This document shows, in pieces, positions 31,003 through 42,448 of a stretch of DNA of 64,000 bases. The notes beneath the pieces were generated by a model that ran no database searches, was not told where the DNA came from, and saw nothing but the letters and a program-made list of their open reading frames with translations. The stretch spans positions 124,001 through 188,000 of the forward strand of contig JAGXGC010000019.1 in NCBI GenBank assembly GCA_024636935.1, written 5' to 3'. Made by a program: the position numbers and the translations under genes. How positions within the stretch are numbered: position 1 is the first letter of the stretch; each line of letters starts with the position of its first letter. The stretch comes from Sideroxydans sp. (GTDB taxonomy: Bacteria; Pseudomonadota; Gammaproteobacteria; Burkholderiales; Gallionellaceae).

Positions 31003-32037
31003 TTATCTCCCCTTCAATGTTTCGATGTCGTGTTCAAGTTGTTTAATGCGTTTCGTCATTTCGTCCAAGTGGCGCAATTGCGCTGCATTGCGTCGCCATG
31101 CGTGATTGTCGCTGAACGGATAGGTGCCGGTATAGCTACCCTTCACTATGCTCTTGGTGATCACTGTACCGGCGGAGACCTCCACCTCGTCTGCGACCTG
31201 CAGATGGCCAAGGATGATGGCCCCACCGCCGATACGGCAATAACGCCCGATACGTGCGCTACCCGCGATACCAACACAACCGGCGATGGCGGTATGCGCG
31301 CCGATGCGCACGTTGTGTGCAATCTGTATCTGGTTGTCCAGCTTCACGCCCTCTTCGATCACTGTGTCATCCAGCGCACCACGGTCGATGGTGGTGTTGG
31401 CACCGATCTCGACATGATCACCGATGATGACGCCGCCGATCTGAGGGATCTTCAGCCAGCGTCCTTCTTCCATGGCGATGCCAAAACCGTCTGCGCCGAT
31501 CACTGCTCCTGAGTGAACGATAACGTGATTACCCAGCGTGCAACCGTGATACACGCTGACGTTGGGATATAAGCGCACTTGTTCACCCAGTGTCACATGC
31601 TCACCGACAGTACAACCAGCCATCACCACACTACGCGCGCCGATACGTGCACCCTCCCCTACCCAGACATTGGCACCGATATGCGCATCCAGAGACACAT
31701 GCGCGCCCGCATCGATCACCGCACTGGGATGGATGCTGGGCGCATACTCGCGCAGAGGATTGAGGAATGCAGACAGTTTGGCGAAATAGGAATAGGGGTT
31801 GGCGGCGACGATGCGCGGACGCTTGGTCAGTTCGGCATCGGCCAAACCCAGTATCACTGCAGAAGCGTGACTCTCATCCAGTTGCTTGCGATATTTGGCA
31901 TTGGCTAGAAAGGCAATATGTCCTAGCCCGGCTTTTTCGAGCGTGGCGATCTGCGACACCTCGGTGGCATCATTGCCAATCACCTGCCCGCCGAAGCGGG
32001 CAACTATATCGGCCAGGCTGTAGCTTGTTCGCTCCAT
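31003..32037 (-). CDS. lpxD: UDP-3-O-acylglucosamine N-acyltransferase
   Basis: 344 residues: N-terminal uridine-binding domain ([16 protein letters not shown]), then about ten turns of hexapeptide beta-helix ([16 protein letters not shown] contains the conserved GADGFG), and a C-terminal coiled coil ([16 protein letters not shown]). It adds the N-linked acyl chain of lipid A. It is separated by 21 bp from skp and 2 bp from fabZ. Confidence 0.97.
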   Translation of the reverse strand: MERTSYSLADIVARFGGQVIGNDATEVSQIATLEKAGLGHIAFLANAKYRKQLDESHASAVILGLADAELTKRPRIVAANPYSYFAKLSAFLNPLREYAPSIHPSAVIDAGAHVSLDAHIGANVWVGEGARIGARSVVMAGCTVGEHVTLGEQVRLYPNVSVYHGCTLGNHVIVHSGAVIGADGFGIAMEEGRWLKIPQIGGVIIGDHVEIGANTTIDRGALDDTVIEEGVKLDNQIQIAHNVRIGAHTAIAGCVGIAGSARIGRYCRIGGGAIILGHLQVADEVEVSAGTVITKSIVKGSYTGTYPFSDNHAWRRNAAQLRHLDEMTKRIKQLEHDIETLKGR

Positions 32038-32058
32038 CCTCTTAGACTCGTCGAACGA

Positions 32059-32574
32059 TCACTTGCCCGATTCGGACAGTGGTTCGCCTTCCATATATTT
32101 GAGCACCTTGTCCGTGATATCCACGCGCGGATTGCGATAGACAGCTTCTTGCAAGATGACATCGTATTGCTCGCTCTCGGCGATGGCGCGAATCGCCTTG
32201 TCTGCTTTGGCGAGAATCTGTGCCAGCTCTTCGTTCTGGCGCAGGCTAAGGTCTTCACGGAATTCGCGCTGGCGCGTTTGCAACATCAGGTTGAGGTTGG
32301 CAAGCTCGCGCTCCTTGATGCGGCGCGATGAATCTGACAGTTTGCTACTATTTTTCTCCAAGTCGCTCTGGGTGTCCTTGATTTCTCCAGCCAATCTTTT
32401 GATCTCTTGATCTCGGACCGCGAACTCTTTGTCAATCTTCTTCTGCGCGTAAAGTGCTTGGGCAGACTCACGTAAGATGCGCTCGGTATCGACGATACCG
32501 ATACGGAAATCACCCGCTTGAGCATTGGAGGCGATCAACGCCCCGAAAACGATTGCAAAGAATATGTTCTTCAT
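32059..32574 (-). CDS. skp: Periplasmic chaperone Skp/OmpH
   Basis: 171 residues beginning MKNIFFAIVFGALIASNAQA, a clear signal peptide, after the ribosome-binding site GGAG. The mature part is a long charged coiled coil (about 50-125), the tentacle of Skp that holds unfolded outer-membrane proteins. The ATG at 32574 is chosen over an upstream extension because of the signal peptide and ribosome-binding site. It lies 43 bp after bamA. Confidence 0.93.
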   Translation of the reverse strand: MKNIFFAIVFGALIASNAQAGDFRIGIVDTERILRESAQALYAQKKIDKEFAVRDQEIKRLAGEIKDTQSDLEKNSSKLSDSSRRIKERELANLNLMLQTRQREFREDLSLRQNEELAQILAKADKAIRAIAESEQYDVILQEAVYRNPRVDITDKVLKYMEGEPLSESGK

Positions 32575-32617
32575 GATTACTCCTTGTCGGACAATTAGCC
32601 CGCGAAGATCCCGCTCC

Positions 32618-34900
32618 TTAGAACATGCCACCCATGGTGAACTGGAAGAACTGCAGCTTGTCCTGCGGCTGCGAGTTCAAAGGCTTGGACCAGCTGATCT
32701 GTATCGGACCGGCCGGCGAGAACCATGTCAGTCCCAAGCCCGTAGCATAGCGCATCCCCTCAGAGGCGATAGTTTGAGTAGCATCACCGTAGACAGCCCC
32801 GCCGTCAAGGAACAAGTTCATACGTAGCGACTGACTCTTCTCCATACCCGGCATGGGGAACAATACTTCAGCATTACCCACTACACGGCGGTTACCCCCC
32901 AAAGAATATCCACTGGCATCGCGTGGTCCCAAAGAATTGTAATCGTAACCGCGCACCGAACCAGATCCGCCTGCATAAAGGCTTTTGAAGAACGGCAGCG
33001 TCATGCCGCTATAGCCGTTGGCGAAGCCCAAGTCTCCATTCAGGCGCAAAGTCAGATTTTCCGAAAGCGGCTGAAACCATTGCTGGGCATAGGTGACTTT
33101 GTAAAAGCGCTGACCGGATACCGGCAATGAAGCCTCAATGTTTGCGCGTTGCGTCGCACCTACTTTGGGAAATATCGCACTATCACGGGTATCACGCGAC
33201 CAGCCGATGGTCCCCAACACGTTCTGATTGGTCTTGCCAAAGGTATCTATGTAATCAATAAATCGTTGCGGACTATTGGCGGTCAAACCGATTGAGGTGT
33301 TCTCCATCGCCAGTCCGTAATGGAACATCTCTTCATCGCTGATCGGTACGCCATAACGTATACCTGCGCCGTAGGTCTCTGAGGTGTACTGGCTGATGGT
33401 GGTTGAAGTCACGTCCGAACGGCGCTTATATATATCAAAACCGCGACTCACGCCGTCATCGGTGTAATAGGGGTTGGTGTAGGAAATCGAATAAACTTGG
33501 TTCACCTTGCTGGTGTTGACCTGAGTGGATAGGTAATTACCGGTACCAAACAAGTTACTCTGGGTGACTCCCCCCATGAAGGTAAGTCCCTCGCCATTGC
33601 TAAAACCCATACCGATATTGAAGTTACCGGTAGCTTTCTCAGCCACCGTCAGATCCAGATCGAGTTGGTCAGTACTACCTGGCACCTGATGAGTCTCAAT
33701 GTTCACACTATCAAAGAATCCCAATCGGTCAATGCGCTGCTTGGACTTCTTGATCTTGGAGGTGGCGAACCAGCCACCTTCCATCTGACGGAACTCGCGC
33801 CGTATGATCTCATCCTTGGTCTTGTCGTTGCCGGAGATATTGATGTTTCGCACATAGGCGCGCTGCATGGGATCAACCACAAAAGTAAAGGCGGCCTGAT
33901 GCTTCTCCTTGTCGATATCCGGCACGATATTTACATTGGCGAAGGCATAGCCTTCCTCGCCCAAATTTTCGCGGATCTTTTCAGAGGATGCTGTCAATGC
34001 CTCACGCGAAAATACCTGCCCCGGGTGTACGGCGACCATGGCGCGTAGCGCCTCGTTGCTGAACACGTTCTTCGCGCCAGCCACCTTGATGTCTGAGATC
34101 GTATATTGCTCACCCTCGGTCAGATTAAGGGTGATGTAGATATCCTTTTTATCGGCAGATATCGTGACATTGGTGGAATCGATAGAAAAGTCCATATAGC
34201 CAGAATTCAGGTACAGACTGCGGATGTTCTCGATGTCTGCCGACAGTTTGGGCTTGGAATATTGATCGTTGCTGCTGAGCCAAGTGAACCAGCCTGGCGT
34301 GGTCAGCTTCATCTCGTCCAACAAATCGTCGTCGCTGAATTTCTGATTGCCGATGATATTGATCTGGCGGATCTTGGAGGGCTTGCCCTCCACCACGACC
34401 AGACTGACCGCAACACGATTGCGTTCTAATTCTGTCACTTTCGTCTTTACGGCCACCGCATATTTACCACGCGCGATGTATTGCCGCTTCAGCTCGTTCT
34501 CAGATTTTTCCATAGCAGACTTGTCAAAGATACGACCTTCCGCCAATCCGACCAGCTTCAGGTTGTCCAGCAACTGTGGTTTGGGGAAATCCTTGATACC
34601 GTCCAACTCGACGCTGGCGATGGTTGGACGCTCCTGTACGCGCACCACTAGCACGCCCTGCTCGGCCAGCAACTGCACATCCTTGAAGAAGCCGGTGGAG
34701 AACAAAGCATGCAGAGCGGCAGTCGCACGGTCATCGTCCAGCGTATCGCCGACTTTGACTGGTAGATAGCTGAATACGGTACCTGCTTCGGTACGCTGAA
34801 TGCCCTCGATGCGGATGTCTTTCACCACGAACGGCTGTCCCGCCCAAGCGGACGCACCATATACAAGCGCGATCACGCCCGCAAATTTTCTAAAATCCAT
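32618..34900 (-). CDS. bamA: Outer membrane protein assembly factor BamA
   Basis: 760 residues with a signal peptide ending at AWAGQ, five POTRA repeats (about 22-420, e.g. IRIEGIQRTEAGTVFSYLPV), then a 16-strand barrel with the VRGY/F-type motif GSVRGYDYN and the terminal FTMGGMF ending in Phe. It inserts beta-barrel proteins into the outer membrane. Seven bases separate it from rseP, as usual. Confidence 0.98.
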   Translation of the reverse strand: MDFRKFAGVIALVYGASAWAGQPFVVKDIRIEGIQRTEAGTVFSYLPVKVGDTLDDDRATAALHALFSTGFFKDVQLLAEQGVLVVRVQERPTIASVELDGIKDFPKPQLLDNLKLVGLAEGRIFDKSAMEKSENELKRQYIARGKYAVAVKTKVTELERNRVAVSLVVVEGKPSKIRQINIIGNQKFSDDDLLDEMKLTTPGWFTWLSSNDQYSKPKLSADIENIRSLYLNSGYMDFSIDSTNVTISADKKDIYITLNLTEGEQYTISDIKVAGAKNVFSNEALRAMVAVHPGQVFSREALTASSEKIRENLGEEGYAFANVNIVPDIDKEKHQAAFTFVVDPMQRAYVRNINISGNDKTKDEIIRREFRQMEGGWFATSKIKKSKQRIDRLGFFDSVNIETHQVPGSTDQLDLDLTVAEKATGNFNIGMGFSNGEGLTFMGGVTQSNLFGTGNYLSTQVNTSKVNQVYSISYTNPYYTDDGVSRGFDIYKRRSDVTSTTISQYTSETYGAGIRYGVPISDEEMFHYGLAMENTSIGLTANSPQRFIDYIDTFGKTNQNVLGTIGWSRDTRDSAIFPKVGATQRANIEASLPVSGQRFYKVTYAQQWFQPLSENLTLRLNGDLGFANGYSGMTLPFFKSLYAGGSGSVRGYDYNSLGPRDASGYSLGGNRRVVGNAEVLFPMPGMEKSQSLRMNLFLDGGAVYGDATQTIASEGMRYATGLGLTWFSPAGPIQISWSKPLNSQPQDKLQFFQFTMGGMF

Positions 34901-34906
34901 TATTTA

Positions 34907-36259
34907 TTAACCCAAAATCAGGCGGCTCACGTCGTTGTACAACGCAAAAGCCATCATGGTCACCAAGAGTGCGATACCGACTTTCTGTCCTACTTCCCAC
35001 AGATTGTCAGAGACCGGACTGCCCTTGAAAAATTCGACCGAATAATACAGCAAATGACCGCCATCCAATAACGGGATCGGCAGCAGATTCAATATTCCCA
35101 GACTGATGCTGATCAGCGCGAGGAATCCCACATAGGCACCTAAACCCATCTGAGCCGACTGGCCTGCATAGTCTGCGATGGTGATCGGGCCAGACAGATT
35201 CTTCAGCGACACTTCGCCCAACACCATTTTCCCCATCATCTTCAAGCTGATGAGCGCGGTCTCCCAAGTCTTGCGTACGCCTTCGGACAGTGCCTGCATG
35301 GGCGGATAATGCACATCCGTTAGCAAAGCTTCAAAAGCTCGCCTGTCGATCTGCGCCCCCGCACCGATACGTCCGATGCGCTCACCTTTATCTTCCAATG
35401 CTGCAGGTTTGACCGACAGATTGATTCGCGCACCGTCGCGCTCGATCTCCAGCTGCAGGGACTGCTCGGGATGTGCGCGTACCACCTTCACCCAGTCTTC
35501 CCATAAAGAGACCACTTCGCCGTTCACACGCAGCACCCGGTCCCCCACCTGCATGCCAGCCTGTGCCGCTGCCCCGTCAGCAGTCAACTGACCGATGACG
35601 GGATATACCGGCGGCTGGTATGGCAACAAGCCTAGTTTGCGCATGAAATCACCATCCAGATCAGCCGCCGACAGACCCGACATATCCAATTCGCGAACCA
35701 CGACATCTCCTGCTTTTCCTCGCAGTTCAAGCTGAGCGGAACGCTGTTGCAGGATCAGGTCGAGCAAAGTCCAGCGCACCTCTTGCCAGCTAGGAGTGGT
35801 ATGACCATTGATGCTAACGATGGTGCTCTGCGTCTCCAGCGCTGCCACGGATGCAGGAGTGCCTGCAACGATCTCTCCCAGCACAGGCTTGATGCCTGGC
35901 ACACCATACATAAACAATGCCCAGTACAACACGACTGCCAGCAACAGATTAGCCAAAGGGCCAGCTACCACGATAGCCATGCGCTGCAAGACAGGTTTGC
36001 GATTGAAGGCGTTGCGCAGCTCATTCGGAGGAACGTCACCCTCTCGCTCGTCCAGCATCTTCACATAGCCCCCCAAAGGGATAGCGGACAGCGCCCATTC
36101 GGTGCCTTTTTTGTCAACACGCGACCAGATAACATTGCCAAAACCGACCGAAAAACGCAGCACTTTCACATCGCATAAGCGCGCCACCAGATAGTGTCCA
36201 TATTCATGGAACACTACTAACACAACGATGGCTACGACAAAGGCAAGCAAGGTGATCAT
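34907..36259 (-). CDS. rseP: Site-2 metalloprotease RseP
   Basis: 450 residues with the zinc motif HEYGH in the first helix, PDZ domains in the periplasmic part (GDRVLRVNGEVVSLWEDWV) and the second metal motif NLLPIPLLDGG in the third helix. RseP cleaves RseA to release sigma-E. The gap of 76 bp to dxr holds no recognised element. Confidence 0.96.
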   Translation of the reverse strand: MITLLAFVVAIVVLVVFHEYGHYLVARLCDVKVLRFSVGFGNVIWSRVDKKGTEWALSAIPLGGYVKMLDEREGDVPPNELRNAFNRKPVLQRMAIVVAGPLANLLLAVVLYWALFMYGVPGIKPVLGEIVAGTPASVAALETQSTIVSINGHTTPSWQEVRWTLLDLILQQRSAQLELRGKAGDVVVRELDMSGLSAADLDGDFMRKLGLLPYQPPVYPVIGQLTADGAAAQAGMQVGDRVLRVNGEVVSLWEDWVKVVRAHPEQSLQLEIERDGARINLSVKPAALEDKGERIGRIGAGAQIDRRAFEALLTDVHYPPMQALSEGVRKTWETALISLKMMGKMVLGEVSLKNLSGPITIADYAGQSAQMGLGAYVGFLALISISLGILNLLPIPLLDGGHLLYYSVEFFKGSPVSDNLWEVGQKVGIALLVTMMAFALYNDVSRLILG

Positions 36260-36335
36260 GGTTTACTTTCTGAAGCAGTCTGGGATAGCCACAATGACCG
36301 CATAAACATGCAGAGGTTCAGTACAGGCCAGCCTC

Positions 36336-37517
36336 TCACTTTGCTTTTTGCTCCACCCACACCAGCGCAGCCACACGCGATGCAGTATCGGCATCCAGCA
36401 CATCCTGCAACTGATAAACCTCTTGGCGAGGCACCTCATCTATGACAGCTTCAATCAAACGTGGGATATCGAGAAAAGCGATTCTGCCATCCAAAAAGGC
36501 GGCAACGGCGACTTCATTCGCGGCATTGAGCAAGGCCGGAACCGTGCCGCCTGCGCGTAGCGCGCGATAGGCGAGCGCCAGACAGGGGAAGCGCTCGAAA
36601 TCGGGAGTTGTGAAATCAAGTTTGGCAATAGCGAACAGATCGAGCGGGGCGACCCCAGACTCGATGCGCTCCGGCCAAGCCAAAGCATAGGCGATCGGGG
36701 TGCGCATATCAGGATTGCCGAGTTGTGCCAGCACCGAACCATCAACATATTGCACCATGGAATGGATCACGCTCTGCGGATGCACCACGACTTGAATATC
36801 GTCCGCTGCAGCATTGAACAGCCAGTGAGCCTCGATCACTTCCAGCCCCTTGTTCATCATGCTGGCGGAATCGACCGATATCTTGCGCCCCATGCTCCAA
36901 TTGGGATGGGCACAAGCCTGATCCGGTGTGACGTTCTGCAAATCGGACAAGGATGTATTGCGGAAAGGACCGCCGGAAGCAGTAAGCAAGATCTTGCAGA
37001 CACCGCTCTGTTGCATATCGCCCGCATAATCGTGCGGTAGCGACTGGAAGATAGCATTGTGTTCGCTGTCGATCGGCAATAACACCGCCCCACTGCGGCG
37101 CACCGCATCCATGAACAGATGACCAGCCAGCACCAAGGTCTCCTTGTTCGCCAGCAGCACCTTCTTGCCTGCTTCTGCAGCAGCCAGTGTGGGACGCATG
37201 CCTGCCGCCCCCACAATTGCAGCCATCACGGCATGCACTTCCGGCAAGGTGGCGACCCGTACCAGCGCTTCCTTACCGCACAACACCTCGATATCAAGCC
37301 CTACTGCCACGACTCGTTTACGCAGACGATCCGCGGCCGACTCATCCAGCAACACTGCGAAATAGGGACGGAACTGTTTACATTGTTCGAATAGCAGCTC
37401 GTCTTGCTGATTTGCAGTGAGCGCGATGATGCGATAGCGATCCGGATGTCGTGCAATGACATCCAGCGTGCTCTTGCCTATGCTTCCAGTGGAGCCCAGA
37501 ACGGTGATGTTCAGCAC
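36336..37517 (-). CDS. dxr: 1-deoxy-D-xylulose 5-phosphate reductoisomerase
   Basis: 393 residues with the NADPH motif [13 protein letters not shown], the metal/substrate motif [13 protein letters not shown] (Asp and Glu) and [26 protein letters not shown]. It makes MEP in isoprenoid synthesis, feeding uppS two genes upstream. The start is GTG, overlapping the cdsA stop by one base (TAGTG). Confidence 0.97.
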   Translation of the reverse strand: MLNITVLGSTGSIGKSTLDVIARHPDRYRIIALTANQQDELLFEQCKQFRPYFAVLLDESAADRLRKRVVAVGLDIEVLCGKEALVRVATLPEVHAVMAAIVGAAGMRPTLAAAEAGKKVLLANKETLVLAGHLFMDAVRRSGAVLLPIDSEHNAIFQSLPHDYAGDMQQSGVCKILLTASGGPFRNTSLSDLQNVTPDQACAHPNWSMGRKISVDSASMMNKGLEVIEAHWLFNAAADDIQVVVHPQSVIHSMVQYVDGSVLAQLGNPDMRTPIAYALAWPERIESGVAPLDLFAIAKLDFTTPDFERFPCLALAYRALRAGGTVPALLNAANEVAVAAFLDGRIAFLDIPRLIEAVIDEVPRQEVYQLQDVLDADTASRVAALVWVEQKAK

Positions 37518-38347
37518 TAGTTCAACCCTTGAAAGATCAACGCCAGCATGGCCAATGGCAAGGTCGATGTCAACGCATCGATTCGATCCAGCAGCCCACC
37601 ATGACCTGGTAGCAGTGCCCCGCTATCCTTGACTCCCGCCTGACGCTTGATAGCTGATTCAAACAGATCACCCATCACGGCCAGCACTACCCACCACCAT
37701 GAGGTGAGCAACATGGCTGGCAATATCTGTAGTCGAGAAAATTCTTCGCTGAATGTCCACACCAGCGCCACGTAGATGGACACACCAAAGATCGCACCAG
37801 CCACGCCTTCCCAAGTCTTGCCGGGGCTGATACTAGGGGCCAGCTTGGTCTTGCCATACTTGCGACCGGCAAAATACGCTGCACTGTCGGCCACCCACAC
37901 GATACCCATCACAAACAGCAGCATCCATGGACTTGGAGCCCAAGCACGTAAATCAATCATGGCCAATCCGGTCGGCACCAACACCAGCCAGCCGACCAAC
38001 ATCATCAAACCTTTGTGTTTCACCTTCACGCCGCTCATCAACCAAGCCGGCACCGCGACCAACCACAGCGTAGCCGACAACAGATAGGCGGTTAGATGTG
38101 GATAATTCATCGCCCCCGGCTCCAGATTCATATCCATCCACAACAGGCCAAGCATCAACAACAGCGTGACACCCCAATAAAGTTTTGCAGTCGTTCCGCT
38201 CAGTTCAGACAACCGCGCCCACTCGGATGTGCCCTGCATCACCATGGCAATCACCAACAGAGACCAACCAAGCGCAGGCAAGAGGAACAACGCAGCCAGT
38301 AACAACAACAGCATGATGATGGCTGTGATCACGCGCGATTTAAGCAT
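37517..38347 (-). CDS. cdsA: Phosphatidate cytidylyltransferase CdsA
   Basis: 276 residues with about eight membrane helices and the C-terminal signature [13 protein letters not shown] ... [32 protein letters not shown]. It makes CDP-diacylglycerol for phospholipids. ATG 38347 has AAGGGA 7 nt upstream and is preferred over the ATG two codons earlier. The start lies inside the end of uppS. Confidence 0.95.
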   Translation of the reverse strand: MLKSRVITAIIMLLLLLAALFLLPALGWSLLVIAMVMQGTSEWARLSELSGTTAKLYWGVTLLLMLGLLWMDMNLEPGAMNYPHLTAYLLSATLWLVAVPAWLMSGVKVKHKGLMMLVGWLVLVPTGLAMIDLRAWAPSPWMLLFVMGIVWVADSAAYFAGRKYGKTKLAPSISPGKTWEGVAGAIFGVSIYVALVWTFSEEFSRLQILPAMLLTSWWWVVLAVMGDLFESAIKRQAGVKDSGALLPGHGGLLDRIDALTSTLPLAMLALIFQGLN

Positions 38348-39101
38348 CGTCATTTCCCTTGAGTTGTTCACTGGTGCGGCCGAAGCGTCGTTCGCGTTTT
38401 TGGTAGGACTTGATCGCTTCCTCCAGCGCCTTGCGGTCGAAAGCGGGCCACAGCGTGTCGGTGAAAAATAATTCGGTATATGCCAGTTGCCACAACAGGA
38501 AGTTGCTGATGCGCTGCTCCCCGCCGGTGCGGATGAATAGATCTGGCTCCGGCGCATAGTGCATGGAAAGATAAGGAGCGAGTTCTTCTTCCTCGAACGC
38601 GCTGGCACGATCAGGATGCGCCTGACTCAATGCATGCATGGCTTGCATGATGTCCCAGCGTCCACCGTAGTTAGCAGCGATGGTAAGGGTGAGCCCGGTA
38701 TTGTCGGCGGTCAGACGTTCAGCTTCTTCGATGTGACGCACTAGCGGCGCATCGAAACGGCTGCGGTCGCCAATGATTTTTAGACAGATATTATTTTCGT
38801 GCAGCTTTGAGACTTCGCGTTCCAGCATCTTCAGGAACAGACTCATCAGAAAAGAGACTTCGTCGGCGGGACGGCGCCAGTTTTCGCTACTGAAGGCAAA
38901 CAGCGTCAGATATTCAACACCCATCTTGCGACAGGCTTTGACTACTTCCCGCACTGTTTCCACACCTCGCTGATGACCCATCACGCGTGGCATCAAGCGT
39001 TTCTTGGCCCAACGTCCGTTGCCATCCATGATGATGGCGATGTGACGCGGGACTGCGGCAGTCTCGGGGATAGTACGTGTTGAGCTTTTGAATATGGCCA
39101 T
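38340..39101 (-). CDS. uppS: Undecaprenyl diphosphate synthase
   Basis: 253 residues with [13 protein letters not shown] (catalytic Asp), [11 protein letters not shown] and the [15 protein letters not shown] segment of cis-prenyltransferases. It makes the C55 lipid carrier for peptidoglycan and O-antigen. An 79-bp gap with a repeat/hairpin separates it from frr. Confidence 0.97.
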   Translation of the reverse strand: MAIFKSSTRTIPETAAVPRHIAIIMDGNGRWAKKRLMPRVMGHQRGVETVREVVKACRKMGVEYLTLFAFSSENWRRPADEVSFLMSLFLKMLEREVSKLHENNICLKIIGDRSRFDAPLVRHIEEAERLTADNTGLTLTIAANYGGRWDIMQAMHALSQAHPDRASAFEEEELAPYLSMHYAPEPDLFIRTGGEQRISNFLLWQLAYTELFFTDTLWPAFDRKALEEAIKSYQKRERRFGRTSEQLKGNDDA

Positions 39102-39103
39102 GT

Positions 39104-39178
39104 CAGGATTTTGGATTTTGGATTTCAGATTGAGCAGGACTATGAAGTTGCACAGTCCTCAATCCTCAATCCTAATCC
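39104..39178. repeat. GGATT-type short repeats forming an imperfect hairpin between frr and uppS
   Basis: One side carries three GGATT(TT) units (39104-39123), the other carries TCCTCAATCCTCAATCCTAATCCT (in short units, 39154-39178). On the minus strand AGGACT and AGTCCT, 12 nt apart, and outer GATTGAG/CTCAATC can pair, so the transcript can fold into a bulged hairpin. There is no T-run, so a simple terminator is unlikely; an RNA-processing or REP-like element is possible. Confidence 0.55.
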
Positions 39179-39180
39179 TA

Positions 39181-39738
39181 TCAGACCGCCATCAAGTCTA
39201 CTTCTTTGGCTTGCAAAGCCTTGTCGATCTCGGCGACGAATCGGTCTGTGAATTTCTGCACATCATCCTGTGCACGACGTTCTTCGTCCTCACTGACCTC
39301 TTTATCCTTAAGCAGTTTCTTCAGCTGTTCGTTGGCATCACGACGAATATTGCGCACAGCGATCTTGGCATCTTCGCCTTCGCTCTTTACCACTTTGATC
39401 AGATCGCGGCGGCGCTCTTCAGTCAGCATTGGCATCGGCACACGGATCAAATCACCGTTGGTAGCGGGATTCAGCCCCAGATCAGAATCCCGGATCGCTT
39501 TTTCTACGGGACCTATCATATTCTTTTCGTAAGGCTGCACACCGATTGTGCGCGCGTCTGTCAGCGTAACGTTCGCCACCATATTGATAGCGGTCGGACT
39601 ACCGTAGTAATCCACCATCACGTGATCCAGAATGCCGGTATGCGCGCGTCCTGTGCGTATCTTACTCAAGTCGGTCTTCAATGCTTCCAGCGACTTTTGC
39701 ATCTTTTGTTCAACGTTCTTCTTGATGTCAGAGATCAT
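39181..39738 (-). CDS. frr: Ribosome recycling factor
   Basis: 185 residues, the family length, with [15 protein letters not shown] and [17 protein letters not shown]. It splits post-termination ribosomes with EF-G. It follows pyrH by 9 bp. Confidence 0.98.
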   Translation of the reverse strand: MISDIKKNVEQKMQKSLEALKTDLSKIRTGRAHTGILDHVMVDYYGSPTAINMVANVTLTDARTIGVQPYEKNMIGPVEKAIRDSDLGLNPATNGDLIRVPMPMLTEERRRDLIKVVKSEGEDAKIAVRNIRRDANEQLKKLLKDKEVSEDEERRAQDDVQKFTDRFVAEIDKALQAKEVDLMAV

Positions 39739-39747
39739 GTAACACTC

Positions 39748-40467
39748 CTAATTCACACGTACCAAGGTACCTTCGCCCTCGCCAAACACAACGCGCTTGA
39801 GCGCACCCGGCTTGAAGATACTGAACACGATGATGGGCAGCTTCTGGTCTCGGCACAGGGTCAGCGCCGTAGCATCCATCACCTTGAGATTCTTGCTGAT
39901 CGCCTCATCAAAACTGAGGCTCTGATAACGGATAGCATCTGGGTTCTTCTTCGGATCGTCGGTATAGATGCCGTCAACCTTGGTGGCTTTGATCACCACA
40001 TCAGCAGACATCTCAACGCCACGTAGTGCGGCCGCAGTATCGGTAGTAAAGAATGGACTGCCGATACCCGCTGCGAAGATCACCACCTTGCCATCTTCCA
40101 GATATCGCAGTGCCTTCCCACGAATGAACGGCTCGGCCACCTGTTCTAAGCTCAATGCAGACTGAACACGACATTCCAAGCCCGCACGCGTCATCGCATC
40201 CTGCAAGGCCATTGAATTCATCACCGTGGCCAGCATGCCCATGTAATCGGCAGTGGCCCTATCCATCCCTGCCGCTGCCGGAGCGACGCCGCGGAAGATA
40301 TTGCCTCCACCGATCACCATCGCCACTTCCACACCCAACTCCACCACCTCCTTGATCTCAGCCACGATCCGTTCGATGACGACTCGGTTGATGCCGTAGC
40401 TGTCATCGCCCATCAGGGCTTCACCGGAGAGCTTGAGTAGAATGCGTTTGTAGGCGGGTGCAGACAT
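39748..40467 (-). CDS. pyrH: Uridylate kinase
   Basis: 239 residues with the amino-acid-kinase fold: [23 protein letters not shown], and TGIG-like [15 protein letters not shown]. It phosphorylates UMP. It follows tsf by 3 bp. Confidence 0.98.
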   Translation of the reverse strand: MSAPAYKRILLKLSGEALMGDDSYGINRVVIERIVAEIKEVVELGVEVAMVIGGGNIFRGVAPAAAGMDRATADYMGMLATVMNSMALQDAMTRAGLECRVQSALSLEQVAEPFIRGKALRYLEDGKVVIFAAGIGSPFFTTDTAAALRGVEMSADVVIKATKVDGIYTDDPKKNPDAIRYQSLSFDEAISKNLKVMDATALTLCRDQKLPIIVFSIFKPGALKRVVFGEGEGTLVRVN

Positions 40468-40470
40468 GGT

Positions 40471-41370
40471 TTAGCCTTTCAGTGCGGCAGCAGCGGCAGC
40501 GACTTCAGCCGCGTAATCTTCGACCTTCTTCTCGATGCCTTCGCCGACCACGAACATCTGGAAAGCGGTGACCGAAGCACCCTTGCTTTTCAACAGTTGC
40601 TCGATGGTCTGCTTGCCGTCTTCAGCCTTGACGAACACCTGCCCCATCAGCGTCACTTCCTTCAGGAATTTCTGCACGGTGCCTTCGGCGATCTTTTCCA
40701 GCATAGCTTCCGGTTTGCCGGATTCTTTTGCCTTCTCGATAGCGATACGGCGCTCAGTCTCGATATCTTCCGGATTCACACCAGAAGCATCCACCGACTT
40801 CGGCTTGGAAGCTGCGATATGCATCGCCAGATCCTTGCCCAATGCCTCGTCACCACCTTCGAAGTTGACCATCACACCAATCTTGTTGCCGTGCAGATAG
40901 GTCGCCAGTTGGCCAGTGGAAGTCTCATAACGCTCGATACGACGCACGGTCAAATTCTCACCCAACTTCATCACCAATGCTTTGCGATCTTCTTCCACGG
41001 TAGCCGTACCGTTCGCCAGCTTCATGCCCAGCAGTGCTTCGATATCGGCAGGATTGTTCTTAGCCACCGTTTCGGCAACGTTCTTGGCAAAAGCCATGAA
41101 GTCATCGTTCTTGCCCACAAAGTCTGTTTCGCAGTTCACTTCAGCGACAGCACCAATCTTGCCGTCAGCGGCCAGATAGGAACCGATCACACCTTCAGCC
41201 GTCACGCGAGATGCTGCCTTGCTGGCCTTGGCTCCGCTCTTGATACGCAGTAACTCTTCAGCAGCCTTGGCATCGCCACTAGTTTCAACCAGTGCTTTCT
41301 TGCACTCCATCATGCCGAGGCCGGTGGCCTCGCGCAGTTCTTTAACCATGCTTGCGGTGATTTCCGCCAT
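40471..41370 (-). CDS. tsf: Elongation factor Ts
   Basis: 299 residues. The UBA-like N-terminus ([19 protein letters not shown]) and the EF-Tu-contact [10 protein letters not shown] are intact. It recycles EF-Tu-GDP. A hairpin with T-run lies between it and rpsB. Confidence 0.98.
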   Translation of the reverse strand: MAEITASMVKELREATGLGMMECKKALVETSGDAKAAEELLRIKSGAKASKAASRVTAEGVIGSYLAADGKIGAVAEVNCETDFVGKNDDFMAFAKNVAETVAKNNPADIEALLGMKLANGTATVEEDRKALVMKLGENLTVRRIERYETSTGQLATYLHGNKIGVMVNFEGGDEALGKDLAMHIAASKPKSVDASGVNPEDIETERRIAIEKAKESGKPEAMLEKIAEGTVQKFLKEVTLMGQVFVKAEDGKQTIEQLLKSKGASVTAFQMFVVGEGIEKKVEDYAAEVAAAAAALKG

Positions 41371-41406
41371 GTCACACTCCTAAGATTTCAACAGAATTCA
41401 GCTTAC

Positions 41407-41430
41407 AAAAAAGGGGGCTTGCGCCCCCTT
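41407..41430 (-). terminator. Attenuator-like terminator between rpsB and tsf
   Basis: AAGGGGGC (41411-41418), a TTGC loop and GCCCCCTT (41423-41430) form an 8-bp GC-rich stem. On the minus strand it is followed by a run of six T. It should partly end transcription after rpsB, reducing tsf relative to S2, as in the E. coli rpsB-tsf gap. Confidence 0.85.
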
Positions 41431-41446
41431 GTTACGGAGAGGCCGC

Positions 41447-42175
41447 TTATGCAGCTTCTTTATCCGCGATCTGCTCGACCAGATCGTTGGTCGCTTGCTC
41501 GCGACCTTCCAGAACCGCATCAGCAACGCCACGTGCATAGAGGCGGATTGCCTGACTTGAGTCATCGTTACCAGGGATCACGAAATCCACGCCATCGGGA
41601 CTGTGGTTGGTATCAACCACACCGATAACAGGAATACCCAGCTTGATCGCTTCAGTGACGGTACCCTTCTGGTAACCGACATCGATCACAAAGATAGCGG
41701 AAGGCAGACCCGACATATCCTTGATACCGCCCAAGCTACGCTCCAGCTTTTCCAGTTCGCGACGGAACATCAAACCTTCTTTTTTGGCGAGCTTATCGAT
41801 GCTGCCGTCCTCGATCATGGCTTCCAGTTCTTTCAGACGCTTGATCGATAGTTGTACAGTCTTGAAGTTGGTGAGCATACCGCCCAACCAACGGTAATCA
41901 ACATAAGGAGAGCCCGCGCGCAGAGCTTCTTCGCGAATGATCTCACGCGCTTGACGCTTGGTCGCCACGAACAGGACATTGCCCTTCTTCGACGAAATCT
42001 TGCGAACTTCTTTCAGCGCGTCGTTGAACATCACGACGGTTTTTTCCAAATTGACGATATGAATCTTATTGCGATGGCCGAAGATGAAAGGGGCCATCTT
42101 GGGATTCCAGAAACGTGTCTGATGACCGAAATGGACACCCGCTTCCAACATTTGACGCATTGTGACTGCTGCCAT
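41447..42175 (-). CDS. rpsB: 30S ribosomal protein S2
   Basis: 242 residues with [20 protein letters not shown] and the [15 protein letters not shown] block. It heads the long right-to-left operon. Its leader of about 115 nt is longer than needed for initiation and may carry an S2-autoregulatory structure. Confidence 0.98.
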   Translation of the reverse strand: MAAVTMRQMLEAGVHFGHQTRFWNPKMAPFIFGHRNKIHIVNLEKTVVMFNDALKEVRKISSKKGNVLFVATKRQAREIIREEALRAGSPYVDYRWLGGMLTNFKTVQLSIKRLKELEAMIEDGSIDKLAKKEGLMFRRELEKLERSLGGIKDMSGLPSAIFVIDVGYQKGTVTEAIKLGIPVIGVVDTNHSPDGVDFVIPGNDDSSQAIRLYARGVADAVLEGREQATNDLVEQIADKEAA

Positions 42176-42297
42176 GATTTACTCCAACGTTAAGGGTTAA
42201 GTTCTTCCACTCGCCAGCCTGATCCAGTAAGGACACCCCAACATGAACGAGTGTGTGAATCCCGTTCACTGGCGGTTGCCTGATAAACGGGGCGCGC

Positions 42298-42326
42298 ATT
42301 GTAACCGAAGTCCCGTAATGGCTCAA
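42298..42326 (-). promoter_or_regulatory. Sigma-70 promoter of the rpsB operon
   Basis: On the minus strand TTGAGC (42321-42326), a 17-bp spacer and TACAAT (42298-42303) form a near-consensus sigma-70 promoter. Transcription would begin near 42291, leaving a leader of about 115 nt before rpsB. Confidence 0.75.
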
Positions 42327-42448
42327 GCTGCTACAACACCTGCATGCATCACAAGTAGTCATCCTGCGAGCCGCTTGATAGGAACATGTACGAGGTAAGC
42401 CAACTTGGTGCCATAATCGGTTAAAAGCGCACAATATGGGAGAGGTTA

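Noticed and set aside
39088..40026. A 312-codon plus-strand frame antisense to frr and pyrH
   Set aside because: Shadow of two universally conserved genes; composition (Cys/His rich) unlike a real protein.
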